Below, piece after piece: positions 1-8,486 of a stretch of DNA of 64,000 nucleotides. Below the pieces are notes generated by a model. The model did not search any database. It saw only the letters and a list, made by a program, of their open reading frames with translations, and had not been told where the DNA came from. A program made the translations under genes and the position numbers. The first letter of the stretch is position 1. The number at the start of each line of letters is the position of its first letter. Source of the DNA: Fictibacillus phosphorivorans (GTDB lineage: Bacteria; Bacillota; Bacilli; Bacillales; Fictibacillaceae); NCBI RefSeq assembly GCF_001629705.1, contig NZ_CP015378.1:2108001-2172000 (forward strand), given 5' to 3'.

Positions 1-14
1 GACAGCTCTTTTAA

Positions 15-836
15 TTACTCTTTAACAGCTAACACAGAACCTTTATACTCTTTATCGATAAAATCGGTTATTTCTTTTGAATGAAGAACTTCCAATAAGG
101 TTTTAATCGATTTTTTATCTTTGTCGCCTTCACGAACCGTTATGATATTCGCAAATGGTGAATCAGAACCCTCCAACGCGATAGAATCTTTCTTCGGGTT
201 CAAATCTGCATCGATCGCATAGTTTGTGTTGATCACAATCGCATCGCCCTCATCGTTTTCATAAGCTTTTGTTAAAAGCCCAGGGTCGATGTCTGCTACA
301 AATTCTAGTTTTTTCGGATTTTCTACAATATCGCTTATTTGTGCTTCATAACCTGTTCCTTCTTTAAGCTTGATTAGTCCTTCTGCTTCAAAGATTGAAA
401 GGATACGGCCGTGCTCGGCGATAGAGTTGCTCAAGATTACTTTCCCACCATTTGGAATATCTCTTAATGATTTATGTCTTTTTGAGTAAACACCCATTGG
501 CTCTAAGTGAACAGCACCTGCGTTTTCAAACTTATACTTCGGGTTATCTTTCACTTGCTGAGTTAAATATGGAATGTGCTGAAAATAGTTTGCATCTATT
601 TCTTTTTCATAAAGTGACTTGTTCGGTAAGATATAGTCTTGGAATTTTACAATTTCTAGTTCAATACCCTTTTCCTCTAAAAGCGGCTTCGCTTCTTCTA
701 ATATTTCAGCGTGTGGTACATTTGATGCTCCAACTACTAGCTTTTCTGTTTTTTCTCCACCACTTGTAGATGAGCCACAAGCTGCTAATAAGAATACTGC
801 CAAACTTGCGAGTAATACTTGGATGATTCTTTTCAT
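15..836 (-). CDS. metQ: MetQ-like methionine ABC transporter substrate-binding lipoprotein
   Basis: Family: NlpA/MetQ, the lipoprotein that captures methionine outside the membrane and delivers it to the MetNI permease. The N-terminus is a lipoprotein signal (Lys-Arg, hydrophobic run, then LLAACGSS as lipobox with the cysteine at about residue 20). The mature part has the family pattern, with VVGASNVPHAEIL near the start and KEIDANYFQHIPYL in the first third. The start is the ATG at 836, preceded by AGGGGAT; the longer in-frame extension has no ribosome site. Length is about 273 residues, normal for MetQ. It lies directly behind a SAM-I riboswitch, which supports methionine as the ligand. No metN or metI lies between riboswitch and gene, so they are either downstream beyond the window edge or elsewhere. 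Confidence 0.93.
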   Translation of the reverse strand: MKRIIQVLLASLAVFLLAACGSSTSGGEKTEKLVVGASNVPHAEILEEAKPLLEEKGIELEIVKFQDYILPNKSLYEKEIDANYFQHIPYLTQQVKDNPKYKFENAGAVHLEPMGVYSKRHKSLRDIPNGGKVILSNSIAEHGRILSIFEAEGLIKLKEGTGYEAQISDIVENPKKLEFVADIDPGLLTKAYENDEGDAIVINTNYAIDADLNPKKDSIALEGSDSPFANIITVREGDKDKKSIKTLLEVLHSKEITDFIDKEYKGSVLAVKE

Positions 837-900
837 GTTCTGATCCCCTATCCATACATTTCTATTTATTTTTGATAAAGACTCTATTAAGAGGTGGTAC

Positions 901-942
901 AAAAAAGCCTCCTGATCTCATAAAAGAGACAGAAGGCTTTTC
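901..942 (-). terminator. Intrinsic terminator, expression platform of the first SAM riboswitch
   Basis: On the minus strand a strong stem (AAAAGCCTTCTGTCTC pairing with GAGATCAGGAGGCTTTT) ends in a T run, between the SAM aptamer and the metQ ribosome site. This is the usual S-box arrangement: SAM binding lets this terminator form and stops metQ transcription. Confidence 0.9.
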
Positions 943-954
943 GAAAAAAATTTC

Positions 955-1082
955 CGATTATCCTCTCATCTCTCAGTGTGACCACTGTTAGATTTAGCAC
1001 CGTTTTCATGTTGGCTGTTCAACATGAATGGTTGCCGGGCTTCATAGGGCTAATTCCCTCCACCTGCTCTCAATAAGAGTAT
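955..1082 (-). promoter_or_regulatory. SAM-I (S-box) riboswitch controlling metQ
   Basis: The minus strand carries the S-box landmarks in order: CTCTTAT and GAGAGCAGGTGGAGGG, then AGCCCTATGAAGCCCGGCAA, then a variable hairpin, then ACGGTGCTAAATC and GAGAGATGAGAGG closing P1. These are the conserved kink-turn and SAM-binding core segments of SAM-I. A terminator follows before metQ, so the expected logic is repression at high SAM. Confidence 0.96.
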
Positions 1083-1101
1083 TCCTATCAAATTACTTTG
1101 T

Positions 1102-1130
1102 ATTATTACAGGTATTCAATGGAATGTCAA
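1102..1130 (-). promoter_or_regulatory. Putative sigma-A promoter for the metQ S-box leader
   Basis: Reading the minus strand, TTGACA (1125-1130) is followed after 16-17 bases by TAATAAT (about 1102-1108), a near-consensus housekeeping promoter just upstream of the riboswitch. The -35 box overlaps the stop end of the upstream hydrolase gene, so metQ has its own promoter. Confidence 0.7.
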
Positions 1131-1933
1131 ACACTTTTTTTAAAAGTATTCTGAACGGGTACTTTCACATTCGTTAGCAACCATTCTGAAGTAGCAGTTA
1201 TGAGCTGATCAAAATGCTTAATAGAAGAATACGTATGGTTAGCACCTTCTATTAACAACATGGAACATGTACCTCTTTTCGCTAAAATAGAGCGTTCATA
1301 ATAATCCCTACAATAATTAGAAGAAATAACTGGGTCGCCAGTTCCATGGATAAACAGTGCGTTTCCACTAAATTGCTGGATAGCCTCTAGTGGCGAATAG
1401 GATTTTAGGGAAAATAAAAATTCTTCTGTAATGGCATATCCTAAGTGATCAACGACAGCGTGCTCTCCGTTGTAACCAACGATTTCTTTAATATCGGCAA
1501 ATGGATTTCCTACAGCTGACCATGTGATGAAATTATGAACTCGATTATCTTCCGCTGCCGTGCAAGACGCAACAGCTCCACCTAAACTATGACCGATCAA
1601 CGTTATGGAATGTTCCTCAACGCTAGGAAGTTTGCTTCCAAAAGAAATTACTTCCTTCGTCTGTTCAATAAAACAGGCAAATTCATTTTCTCCATACTCT
1701 CCTTCACTCTCACCGCAGCCTGCATAATCAAAACGCAATACAGCATATCCAAGTTTAACAAGAGCTTGAGCCGTTTTTACAAATAATCGATCAACGCCAA
1801 TTCGAGTACTTGTAAAACCGTGGCAGATAATGATTAACGGAGTCTTCTTTTCACCTACCCCAATTGCGTGAGGTAAATGGAGGGTGTGAGCAAGTTTTCT
1901 TCCCTTCCACCATATACAATCTGATGCCACCAT
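1127..1933 (-). CDS. Alpha/beta hydrolase (serine aminopeptidase-like), SAM-riboswitch controlled
   Basis: Alpha/beta-hydrolase fold: an oxyanion-side HGF motif (IICHGFTSTRIG), a nucleophile elbow GHSLGGAVA with the catalytic Ser near residue 115, an acid in HGTGDPVIS and a late His in GANHTYSS. There is no signal peptide, so it is probably cytosolic. The start is ATG 1933, 8 bases after AAAGGAG; a GTG nine bases earlier overlaps that ribosome site. The substrate is not evident. A dedicated S-box leader upstream (2000-2230) implies a role in methionine, homocysteine or SAM metabolism, or salvage of a methylated or sulfur compound. That link is inferred from regulation, not from the protein sequence. 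Confidence 0.88.
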   Translation of the reverse strand: MVASDCIWWKGRKLAHTLHLPHAIGVGEKKTPLIIICHGFTSTRIGVDRLFVKTAQALVKLGYAVLRFDYAGCGESEGEYGENEFACFIEQTKEVISFGSKLPSVEEHSITLIGHSLGGAVASCTAAEDNRVHNFITWSAVGNPFADIKEIVGYNGEHAVVDHLGYAITEEFLFSLKSYSPLEAIQQFSGNALFIHGTGDPVISSNYCRDYYERSILAKRGTCSMLLIEGANHTYSSIKHFDQLITATSEWLLTNVKVPVQNTFKKSV

Positions 1934-1999
1934 ATCACCCACTCCTTTTCTCTTTTAAAATACTTTTTAATCCTAACCGTATAATTACTTTCCTATAAC

Positions 2000-2032
2000 A
2001 AAAAAACCATGTTCCCTTAGAGAACACGGTTT
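2000..2032 (-). terminator. Intrinsic terminator, expression platform of the second SAM riboswitch
   Basis: On the minus strand AACCGTGTTCTC and GAGAACATGGTT pair around a short loop and are followed by a run of T. The hairpin sits between the second S-box aptamer and the hydrolase ribosome site, as expected for SAM-dependent termination. Confidence 0.88.
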
Positions 2033-2049
2033 CATACAAAATATCCGTT

Positions 2050-2177
2050 CGTTCTCTCATCTCTCAGCAAAGAATGCTGTTAGATTTAGCACCGTTTCGG
2101 TCAAAACTTTTCATGTTTCGCCGATGGTTGCCGGGCTTCATAGGGCTAATTCCCTCCGCCTGCTCCTAATAAGAGTT
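2050..2177 (-). promoter_or_regulatory. SAM-I (S-box) riboswitch controlling the alpha/beta hydrolase
   Basis: The same conserved blocks as the first riboswitch appear on the minus strand: CTCTTAT, GGAGCAGGCGGAGGG, AGCCCTATGAAGCCCGGCAA, ACGGTGCTAAATC and GAGAGATGAGAGA. The variable P3 hairpin differs from the first copy (a longer stem around 2095-2120), so this is a diverged paralogue or an independent leader, not a recent duplication. Confidence 0.96.
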
Positions 2178-2201
2178 TGTTTATTTTTTTATTTAAGGAT
2201 A

Positions 2202-2230
2202 ATCATAGGCTACTTGCTAATTGATGTCAA
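2202..2230 (-). promoter_or_regulatory. Sigma-A promoter for the hydrolase S-box leader
   Basis: On the minus strand TTGACA (2225-2230), a 17-base spacer and TATGAT (2202-2207) form a near-consensus housekeeping promoter a few tens of bases upstream of the aptamer. Confidence 0.8.
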
Positions 2231-2341
2231 TGCAAATATTACAGTAACCTTACATCCTACCTTAGAGAATATTTTTATGTGCCAAGGAAATGCTAAACAA
2301 ATGTAGTAGGTTCACGACGCACTAACGAACGGGTGATATCA

Positions 2342-3856
2342 ATGATATTTTTTAAGAAAAAAAAGAAAAAACAACAACAAGAGGCAACTTCCAATTCTCC
2401 AAAAGGTACATTGACATTTCCAGAACTTATGAAAAAGCTAACGGCTTCAGCTGATTTTTCTACTGTAAAGCAATCATCTGTAAGCACCTTCTATATCTCG
2501 TATTATAAAACACTTGTAAATCCCGAATTTGTTCATCGTGATTTATTACCTTATATAACTGAAATCCCTCTCAAAAACTTAGACGATATCCAAAAACATC
2601 TTCCGTTAGATGGAATGGTCAAAACGGACGATGTTCATGAAATCGCGAACAAAGTAACAGAAGGCTTTATTCTCATACAAATGAATAAAGATGACCCAAA
2701 AGGTTTGCTCGTTCCCAGTCTATCGACTGAGAACAGACAGATCTCGATTCCTGAAACCGAATTTAGTGTAGTTGGTCCTAAGGAAGCATTCGTAGAATCT
2801 TTGGATACCAATCTTAACTTGATTCGAAAACGACTACCTATTCCTGAATTTACAGTAAAAGAAGTGCGTGTTGGAAAACTTTCTAAAACAAGAGTGGCGA
2901 TTATCTATATTGATGGAATCGCTGATGAAGAGAATGTGAACACCGCGATTCAACGTGTTAATGATATCGAATACGATCATGTCGTAGACAGTTCCTATAT
3001 CAATCAAATGATCTCAGACAATGAGAACTCTCCTTTTCCACAGCTCATCGATACAGAGAGACCTGACCGAGTAGCCAGTGTTTTATCTGAAGGAAAAGTG
3101 GCGATTATGGCTGACGGATCACCTCATGCACTGACCGGCCCGACAACTATTGTAGAATTTTTTTCAGCTTTTGAAGACTATTTTCTAAATTGGACGCTCG
3201 CTTCTGCCTTTCGGTTGATCCGTTTGATGGCGGTTATGTTTTCAGTGTTATCAACGCCGCTTTATGTTGCCGTACTAACGTTTCATTATGAGATGATTCC
3301 AGAAAATCTTTTAGCCACACTTGTGGCATCAAGAAACGACATCCCGTTTCCGCCTATACTAGAAGCTATTGTGCTAGAGCTTTCGATTGAGTTATTACGT
3401 GAAGCTGGTGCAAGGCTACCTTCAAAAGTCGGTCAAACAATCGGTATCGTTGGAGGTATCGTAATCGGGACAGCAGCGGTTCAAGCTGGTTTAACGAGTA
3501 ACGTTTTATTAATTATCGTAGCTCTAGCCGCACTCGCTTCTTTTACAACACCTGTTTATCAGATGAGTAATACGATTCGTTTGCTTCGTTTTCCCTTTTT
3601 ATTATTTGCGCAGTTCTTAGGTGTACTTGGGGTTGCGATCTGTTTTGCTTTTATCGTCTCTCATCTGTTGAAACTCACATCACTTGGTAGACCATACATC
3701 GCACCTCTTTACCCACTTCGCGTAAATGATTTAAAAGACGCTCTTATCCGTATGCCGTTTAGTGTGCAGAACAGTCGCCCATCATCCGTTCGACCGCAAG
3801 ATAAGGCGAAAATGAATAAAAAGCGTGCAAAAGAAAAACATGACATAGAAGATTAA
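2342..3856 (+). CDS. GerA-family spore germination receptor subunit A
   Basis: First gene of a three-gene germinant receptor operon (A, B, C). Subunit A sits in the spore inner membrane and helps sense germinants. The 504-residue protein has a lysine-rich N-terminus (FFKKKKKKQQQE), a soluble domain with the family signature VVGPKEAFVESLDTN followed by NLIRKRLP and VAIIYIDGIA, then hydrophobic segments from about residue 290 to 440, and a basic tail. The ATG at 2342 is preferred over a GTG at 2333, which forms part of the ribosome site GGGTGAT. Subunit B follows 16 bases downstream. Germinant specificity cannot be read from the sequence. Expression is expected in the forespore (sigma-G), but no promoter was assigned. 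Confidence 0.96.
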   Translation: MIFFKKKKKKQQQEATSNSPKGTLTFPELMKKLTASADFSTVKQSSVSTFYISYYKTLVNPEFVHRDLLPYITEIPLKNLDDIQKHLPLDGMVKTDDVHEIANKVTEGFILIQMNKDDPKGLLVPSLSTENRQISIPETEFSVVGPKEAFVESLDTNLNLIRKRLPIPEFTVKEVRVGKLSKTRVAIIYIDGIADEENVNTAIQRVNDIEYDHVVDSSYINQMISDNENSPFPQLIDTERPDRVASVLSEGKVAIMADGSPHALTGPTTIVEFFSAFEDYFLNWTLASAFRLIRLMAVMFSVLSTPLYVAVLTFHYEMIPENLLATLVASRNDIPFPPILEAIVLELSIELLREAGARLPSKVGQTIGIVGGIVIGTAAVQAGLTSNVLLIIVALAALASFTTPVYQMSNTIRLLRFPFLLFAQFLGVLGVAICFAFIVSHLLKLTSLGRPYIAPLYPLRVNDLKDALIRMPFSVQNSRPSSVRPQDKAKMNKKRAKEKHDIED

Positions 3857-3872
3857 AAAGCGAGGGGTATGT

Positions 3873-4967
3873 ATGTCTCAGATCAGTGAAAACAAACAGA
3901 TATCACCTTACATGGCTTTTTATATGGTTACGACTATGCAGATTGGAGTAGGGATTCTCGGATTCGAGCGGTATATCGCAAAAACAGCAGGACATGATGC
4001 ATGGATTTCAGTAATCATCGGGGGTCTTTCCTTTAATGTGTTGATCTGGATGATCTATCGTGTTCTTTCAAGAGAAAACGCTGATATTATTGGCGTACAT
4101 AGAAACCTATTTGGCAGATGGATCGGTGGTACGCTAAGCTTTCTGATTTTAATCTATTTTAGTTCTACCATTCTAACTGTACTTAGAACGTACATTGAAG
4201 TGATTCAGATTTGGGTCTTTCCTGAACTTGGAACACCAATCATCTCCTTTATCCTACTCGGACTAGCTTATTCCTACGTTATCGGAGGAATCCGAGTTGT
4301 AGCAGGGCTCTCAGTATTAGGTTTTTTTATGTCATTGCCTTTATTTTTATTAAAATATTACGCACTTAAAAATGCACATTATACCAATCTTTTACCTATT
4401 CTTGATCATTCTTTTAGTGATCTGATGGCTGCAACAAAAGGGGTTACTCTTGATTATTTAGGGTTTGAACTCATTTTGTTATACCTGCCTTTCTTAAAAC
4501 ATCCTGAGAAGTCTCAAAAATGGGCTCATTTTGGGAACCTGTTTACGATGTTTACTTACCTGATCACTGTGTTTGTATCGTTTGTCTATTTTAATCAAGA
4601 GCAGCTTCAACATACGATCTGGGCGACATTAACGCTTTGGAAAATCGTTGACCTTCCTTTTGCACAACGTTTTGAATATGCAGGGATCGCGCTTTGGCTC
4701 TTCGTCATTCTTCCTAACATCTGTATTGGTTTTTGGTCGGTTAGCCGTGGAATTCACCGGTTATATAAAATTAAGCAAAAAAGCGCACTTCGTACCATGA
4801 TGTTCGTTATTTTCATATGCAGTATCTTAATCGTTGACAGGCAGCAAGTAGACATACTGAACACGAAAGTTTCTCAGATTGGTTTTTATATTCTATATGC
4901 TTACATTCCCTTTCTATTTGTGATCCAACTTATTTTAGGAAAAGGAAGGAAAACCAATAATGGTTAA
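3873..4967 (+). CDS. GerB-family spore germination permease subunit B
   Basis: Endospore germination permease of the APC transporter superfamily, the presumed germinant-binding membrane subunit of Ger receptors. The 364-residue protein is almost entirely hydrophobic, with about ten predicted membrane segments and the family opening ISPYMAFYMVTTMQIGVGILGFERYIA, here cited by its key residues MQIGVGILGF. A GAGGGG ribosome site lies just before ATG 3873. The last 8 bases overlap the start of subunit C, so the two are probably translationally coupled. Confidence 0.95.
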   Translation: MSQISENKQISPYMAFYMVTTMQIGVGILGFERYIAKTAGHDAWISVIIGGLSFNVLIWMIYRVLSRENADIIGVHRNLFGRWIGGTLSFLILIYFSSTILTVLRTYIEVIQIWVFPELGTPIISFILLGLAYSYVIGGIRVVAGLSVLGFFMSLPLFLLKYYALKNAHYTNLLPILDHSFSDLMAATKGVTLDYLGFELILLYLPFLKHPEKSQKWAHFGNLFTMFTYLITVFVSFVYFNQEQLQHTIWATLTLWKIVDLPFAQRFEYAGIALWLFVILPNICIGFWSVSRGIHRLYKIKQKSALRTMMFVIFICSILIVDRQQVDILNTKVSQIGFYILYAYIPFLFVIQLILGKGRKTNNG

Positions 4968-6039
4968 AAAAAATCTTATTTTCGTTTTCACTTTAATCCT
5001 TTTAACAGGCTGTTTTCCTAGTAAAAAGATTCTAGAAGATGTTCAACTCGTTTCCGCCGTAGGTTATGATTATAAGTCAAACAGCCAAGTGGAGTTGAAC
5101 GGAATGGTAGCGATTCCTCAACGCGGTGAAGATGTTCCTCCTATTTCGGAAGTTTTCACAGCAACCACGAATACGAGCAAGATGGCAAGAGCATTAGAAC
5201 AAGCTGAATCACCTAAACCATTTGAAATCGGACGGTTAGATATTGCTCTATATAATAAACGTTTAGCTGAAAAGGGCATCTATGATCTAGTAGACACCCT
5301 TCAACGTGATCCTTCTTTAGGTCGCGACCTCTATATGGCAATCGTAAAAGGAAGTACAAAAACATTACTAAAGCAACAATACCCGCTCAGCGAAACGCCT
5401 TCTAAGTATCTGCTTCAGCTGCTTGATCAAAATATGAACGCGAACATCCCAAAGTCAAACTTACATGATTTTTTGTATACGTATTACGGTAAAGGGATGG
5501 ATCCAAACTTGCCACTTCTAGAGAAGCAAGGAGATCGAATAAGAGTAATAGGAACAGCACTTCTAAAAGACGATAAAATGGTGGGACAACTAAAACTTGA
5601 AGATTCTTTTCTTTTAAAACTTCTCATGGAACCCTTCGAAAAAGGTATCTATGAAGTGAAATTTAAAAAGAATCAATTTTTCACGATTCAAAACCTGTCT
5701 TCTAAAGTAGAATATCGATTCAAAAATGTGAAACGATCACCAAAAGTAGATATTTCGGTAAAAGTGAAAGGACGAGTTAGTGAAGCGCCCAAAATTCCGG
5801 TGAGTGATCCCTATCTTATCGAGCAGCTTGAAAGTGCAACAGAAAAAGCGATGAATAGACGAACCAATAAAATCGTTAAGAAGTTACAAAAAGCAAAGAT
5901 TGATACAATTGGATTAGGAGATCTCGCTAGAAGTAGAACACGAGGATTTGATTTTAAACGCTGGGACGAACAATATCCTAATATCCCAATCAACGTTAAA
6001 GTGAAGGTGGAAATTACGCAGGCAGGGATTACGGAGTAG
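4960..6039 (+). CDS. GerC-family spore germination lipoprotein subunit C
   Basis: Third subunit of the germinant receptor, a lipoprotein anchored on the outer face of the inner spore membrane. The N-terminus MVKKNLIFVFTLILLTGC is a classic lipoprotein signal with lipobox LLTGC (Cys 18). The body shows GerC-family features: LVSAVGYDY early, RLDIALYNKRLAEKGIYDLVD in the second fifth (cited by its core) and a C-terminal domain ending in RWDEQYPNIPINVKVKVEI. Full length at 359 residues, so the operon appears intact, in contrast to the decayed A/C fusion at 43.2-44.1 kb. Confidence 0.95.
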   Translation: MVKKNLIFVFTLILLTGCFPSKKILEDVQLVSAVGYDYKSNSQVELNGMVAIPQRGEDVPPISEVFTATTNTSKMARALEQAESPKPFEIGRLDIALYNKRLAEKGIYDLVDTLQRDPSLGRDLYMAIVKGSTKTLLKQQYPLSETPSKYLLQLLDQNMNANIPKSNLHDFLYTYYGKGMDPNLPLLEKQGDRIRVIGTALLKDDKMVGQLKLEDSFLLKLLMEPFEKGIYEVKFKKNQFFTIQNLSSKVEYRFKNVKRSPKVDISVKVKGRVSEAPKIPVSDPYLIEQLESATEKAMNRRTNKIVKKLQKAKIDTIGLGDLARSRTRGFDFKRWDEQYPNIPINVKVKVEITQAGITE

Positions 6040-6120
6040 CCACTAGTTTTGTGGGAATTCCGGCTTTGGATTAGTTTTGACGAGAAGTAATCTTGTGTCG
6101 AATATCGGATAAAAAATTTT

Positions 6121-6192
6121 ATCCGTGAAATAATTAAGCTTATACGTGAATATATTACAATTTACCGTGAAATTATTTGGAATTACCGTGGA
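6121..6192 (+). repeat. 21-bp phased intergenic array, TACCGTGAAT motif (4 units)
   Basis: CGTGA or CGTGG occurs at 6124, 6145, 6166 and 6187, exactly 21 bases apart, as the core of a degenerate TTACCGTGAAATA motif; the filler between is AT-rich and not conserved. It lies between the 3' ends of the convergent gerXC and tubby-like genes. The reverse complement of the motif recurs in the array at 54.68 kb. The function is unknown. Confidence 0.85.
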
Positions 6193-6282
6193 TATATGGC
6201 TTAATATCCCCTCTTGTATGTGTCATGCGCACTTTCAATTACAATGCCCACCTCAAATGGACATCACTCAAATAAAAAAGAA

Positions 6283-6328
6283 GCTTTTACTCAATGTTCT
6301 CAAAACATTAAGTAAAAAGCTTCTTTTA
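6283..6328. terminator. Bidirectional intrinsic terminator
   Basis: A long inverted repeat (AAAAAAGAAGCTTTTACT ... AGTAAAAAGCTTCTTTT) with A-rich and T-rich flanks lies between the convergent ger operon and the tubby-like gene. It can terminate transcription from both sides. Confidence 0.85.
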
Positions 6329-6337
6329 TTAGTAAGT

Positions 6338-6856
6338 TCAGCCGCCAGAGCCTCCTGCACCAGCTCCGGCTGAAGATCGTTTTCGTTTTTCGATCGCATT
6401 AACTCCCATTACAACAGCAATTAGCTCTTCTGTTAACAATCGATCTGAAGTGTGTTTTAACTCATAAGCAGAAGCTTGGAAAAATCCATTCACTTTTTTA
6501 AACGTCGCTACTTCCTCCTTGTTCTCATCAAAAACGGTATACTCTTTTGAAAAAGCAGGAGCTTCAATTTCATAATTTTGCACATTCGTTATGTAATGAT
6601 ATTTTTTAGAAAATAACGCAAACGATGATTTTACAACACCGAGTTCCCTGCCGTCTGATTGCTTAACCACCCATTTTCCCGATAAGAAAGGAAAATTCCC
6701 TTCAACGATTAACCTTCCGGATGCATCTTCAATACTCACACCTGAAGAAAATGCGCTTCTTAGATCAAGGACACCTTGTTTCTGATGCTCTGCATTATAA
6801 ATATCAGTTTTACCTGACGAGAAAAAGGTATCTTCAAAATACACACATCTTTCCAT
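6338..6856 (-). CDS. Tubby C-terminal-like / LURP-one-related domain protein
   Basis: A 172-residue soluble protein with the beta-rich pattern of the bacterial LURP-one/tubby-like family (YxjI type): short strands such as GVSIEDASGRLIVEGNFPFLSGKW, here described by the alternating strand/turn pattern, then WVVKQSDGRELGVVK and FALFSKKYHYIT. The last 12 residues are a Gly/Ala tail (AGAGAGGSGG). No catalytic motif is visible. In the family the domain is thought to act as a phospholipid or ligand scaffold; the role here is unknown. The next gene upstream encodes a 38-residue membrane peptide. Confidence 0.65.
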   Translation of the reverse strand: MERCVYFEDTFFSSGKTDIYNAEHQKQGVLDLRSAFSSGVSIEDASGRLIVEGNFPFLSGKWVVKQSDGRELGVVKSSFALFSKKYHYITNVQNYEIEAPAFSKEYTVFDENKEEVATFKKVNGFFQASAYELKHTSDRLLTEELIAVVMGVNAIEKRKRSSAGAGAGGSGG

Positions 6857-6886
6857 GACAACAATCCCCCTAAGTCACTTTGGCAT

Positions 6887-7003
6887 TTATTTTTGCTGAT
6901 CTTCTAACTGTTGAAGTCGCTTTTCAAGTTTCTTTCGCTTTTCTATTTCCTGAAACACAATAATGAAGGCTGTCGCAGCCATACAAAATGTAACCCATTC
7001 CAT
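6887..7003 (-). CDS. Small single-pass membrane peptide (38 residues)
   Basis: A short open frame beginning MEWVTFCMAATAFIIVFQ continues into a charged helical tail rich in Lys, Glu, Arg and Gln and ends DQQK. It has a strong ribosome site AAGGGGTGA seven bases before ATG 7003, overlapping the stop region of the yunD-like gene, so it is probably co-transcribed and translated after it. Topology: N-terminal membrane helix of about 17 residues and a cytoplasmic amphipathic or coiled-coil tail. No family was recognised; the good ribosome site and codon composition argue that it is real. Confidence 0.65.
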   Translation of the reverse strand: MEWVTFCMAATAFIIVFQEIEKRKKLEKRLQQLEDQQK

Positions 7004-7010
7004 GTTATTG

Positions 7011-8399
7011 TCACCCCTTAATCTTCTGTAGTTCAGTAAATCTGGTATTAAAAGCGCTACTTACAAACTCTTTTTTCTCAGCATAAATTTCAATTACCTC
7101 TTTAATCTCTTCTGGCCGGTAAAACTCGTTCCGATTGTGGGCAAGCGATGGATAACCTGAACCTCGTTGGAGATAATCTGAAGAAGCAACCGAATACCAT
7201 CGCTCTTCATCTAACGGTTCATCGCCTATTCTCATTTCAACGACTCTCGTTCCATCATGAACAACTTCTGCGCCTGATAGATGCAGACCACCTACATACT
7301 TCCCTCTGAAGCCTGGTCCTCTTCCATCTTGTAAGCAATGTTGAACATTAAGTGATTGTTGAACTGCTTCAATTATGTATTTACCTTGAATCTCAAAAGA
7401 TGTTGGATTGAGGGGTGATGGGCAAATTTCGATACATTTTTTATGTGAAACGTAAGAAAAGATTCCAGCGTTAACAATCCCACTGTTGATCAAGCCTATA
7501 TCGGTATTCAGCATGTCTTTTAACCCATCTGCGATAAGATTTGTGATCGGGTTTTCATTGATCACATCGTGCCATAACGGTTCTTCCATTCCATATAACG
7601 GTTTTCCTAAGATCTCAATTGCCGTTTCTTTGCTTCGTTTAAGAATAGAAAGAATCTCTTCATCTGATTTCGAATCTAATGTGCTATAAACCGCGGATTG
7701 TAAAAGCGTTTTGTGCGTACCGTTTATTTCAAGTTCTAATACACCAATATGTTCACCAAAGTTTCCTGCACTTACGATGAACGTACCATTGACTACCTGT
7801 GCTTCTCTATATAAAACGTGATCATGTGAAGAAACGATCACATCGATGCCAGAGATTTCTTTTGCTAAATCTGTATCTGCTAGCGTTCCAACATGGTTTA
7901 GTAGGATACAAAGGTCGTATTTACCGCGGTTTCGCTCCAGTTCTTCGGCAATGGCGATAATGTAATTTTCTCCATGAAACCCTAGCCCGTCATTAAAAGC
8001 GCCTAAGTCAGGGGATGCGCCAGTCACGAAAATACGAAGTCCATTTTTGTTCAGGATTACACTTGATTGAACACCAGGAATCATCGTTTTATCTTTCTTG
8101 AAAAGATTGTTGCTGATAAAAGGAACTGTACTTTTTGTAGCCATATGTTCCAACGTGTCTGCCCCATTAAACATCTCGTTGTTGCCAATCGTTATTAAAT
8201 CATAACCAGCAGTCTCGAGAAGCTCCACCGCGGCAATTCCTTTAGTTCCTTGAAGTTCAATACTCTTGAAATCTGCAAAATCACCTGCGTCCACCAGTAA
8301 AGTGTTTTCGTCTTTATGTTGATGAATGAGCGTTACTGCTTTTGCAAAGTTATCAAAATGACTGTGAAGATCGTTCGTATGTATGATTTTAAGTTTCAT
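7011..8399 (-). CDS. yunD: YunD-like 5'-nucleotidase / 2',3'-cyclic phosphodiesterase family metallophosphoesterase
   Basis: A two-domain bacterial 5'-nucleotidase. The N-terminal calcineurin-like metallophosphoesterase domain carries the metal motifs HTNDLHSHF (residues 6-14), LLVDAGDFADF, GNNEMFNG and, later, VSSHDH. The C-terminal substrate domain begins around residue 260, with NPITNLIADGL and GLINSGIVNAGIF. Its 462 residues match Bacillus YunD in size and arrangement. There is no signal peptide, so a cytosolic nucleotide or phosphodiester hydrolase is likely. The exact substrate is not determined by the sequence. Confidence 0.85.
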   Translation of the reverse strand: MKLKIIHTNDLHSHFDNFAKAVTLIHQHKDENTLLVDAGDFADFKSIELQGTKGIAAVELLETAGYDLITIGNNEMFNGADTLEHMATKSTVPFISNNLFKKDKTMIPGVQSSVILNKNGLRIFVTGASPDLGAFNDGLGFHGENYIIAIAEELERNRGKYDLCILLNHVGTLADTDLAKEISGIDVIVSSHDHVLYREAQVVNGTFIVSAGNFGEHIGVLELEINGTHKTLLQSAVYSTLDSKSDEEILSILKRSKETAIEILGKPLYGMEEPLWHDVINENPITNLIADGLKDMLNTDIGLINSGIVNAGIFSYVSHKKCIEICPSPLNPTSFEIQGKYIIEAVQQSLNVQHCLQDGRGPGFRGKYVGGLHLSGAEVVHDGTRVVEMRIGDEPLDEERWYSVASSDYLQRGSGYPSLAHNRNEFYRPEEIKEVIEIYAEKKEFVSSAFNTRFTELQKIKG

Positions 8400-8486
8400 A
8401 AATCCCCCAAATTAATATAAAATTACCTTTACAAATAATGGTATCATAAATGATAAAGAAATGTTCATAAAATACGGAGGAATAGA

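Noticed and set aside
2050..2177. A 60-residue plus-strand frame (2124-2306) across the second S-box
   Set aside because: It is antisense to the riboswitch core and has no ribosome site, so it is a chance frame.
2293..2487. Minus-strand frame in the gerXA start
   Set aside because: It is antisense to the Lys codons of the GerA N-terminus, which read as a Phe run, and has no ribosome site.
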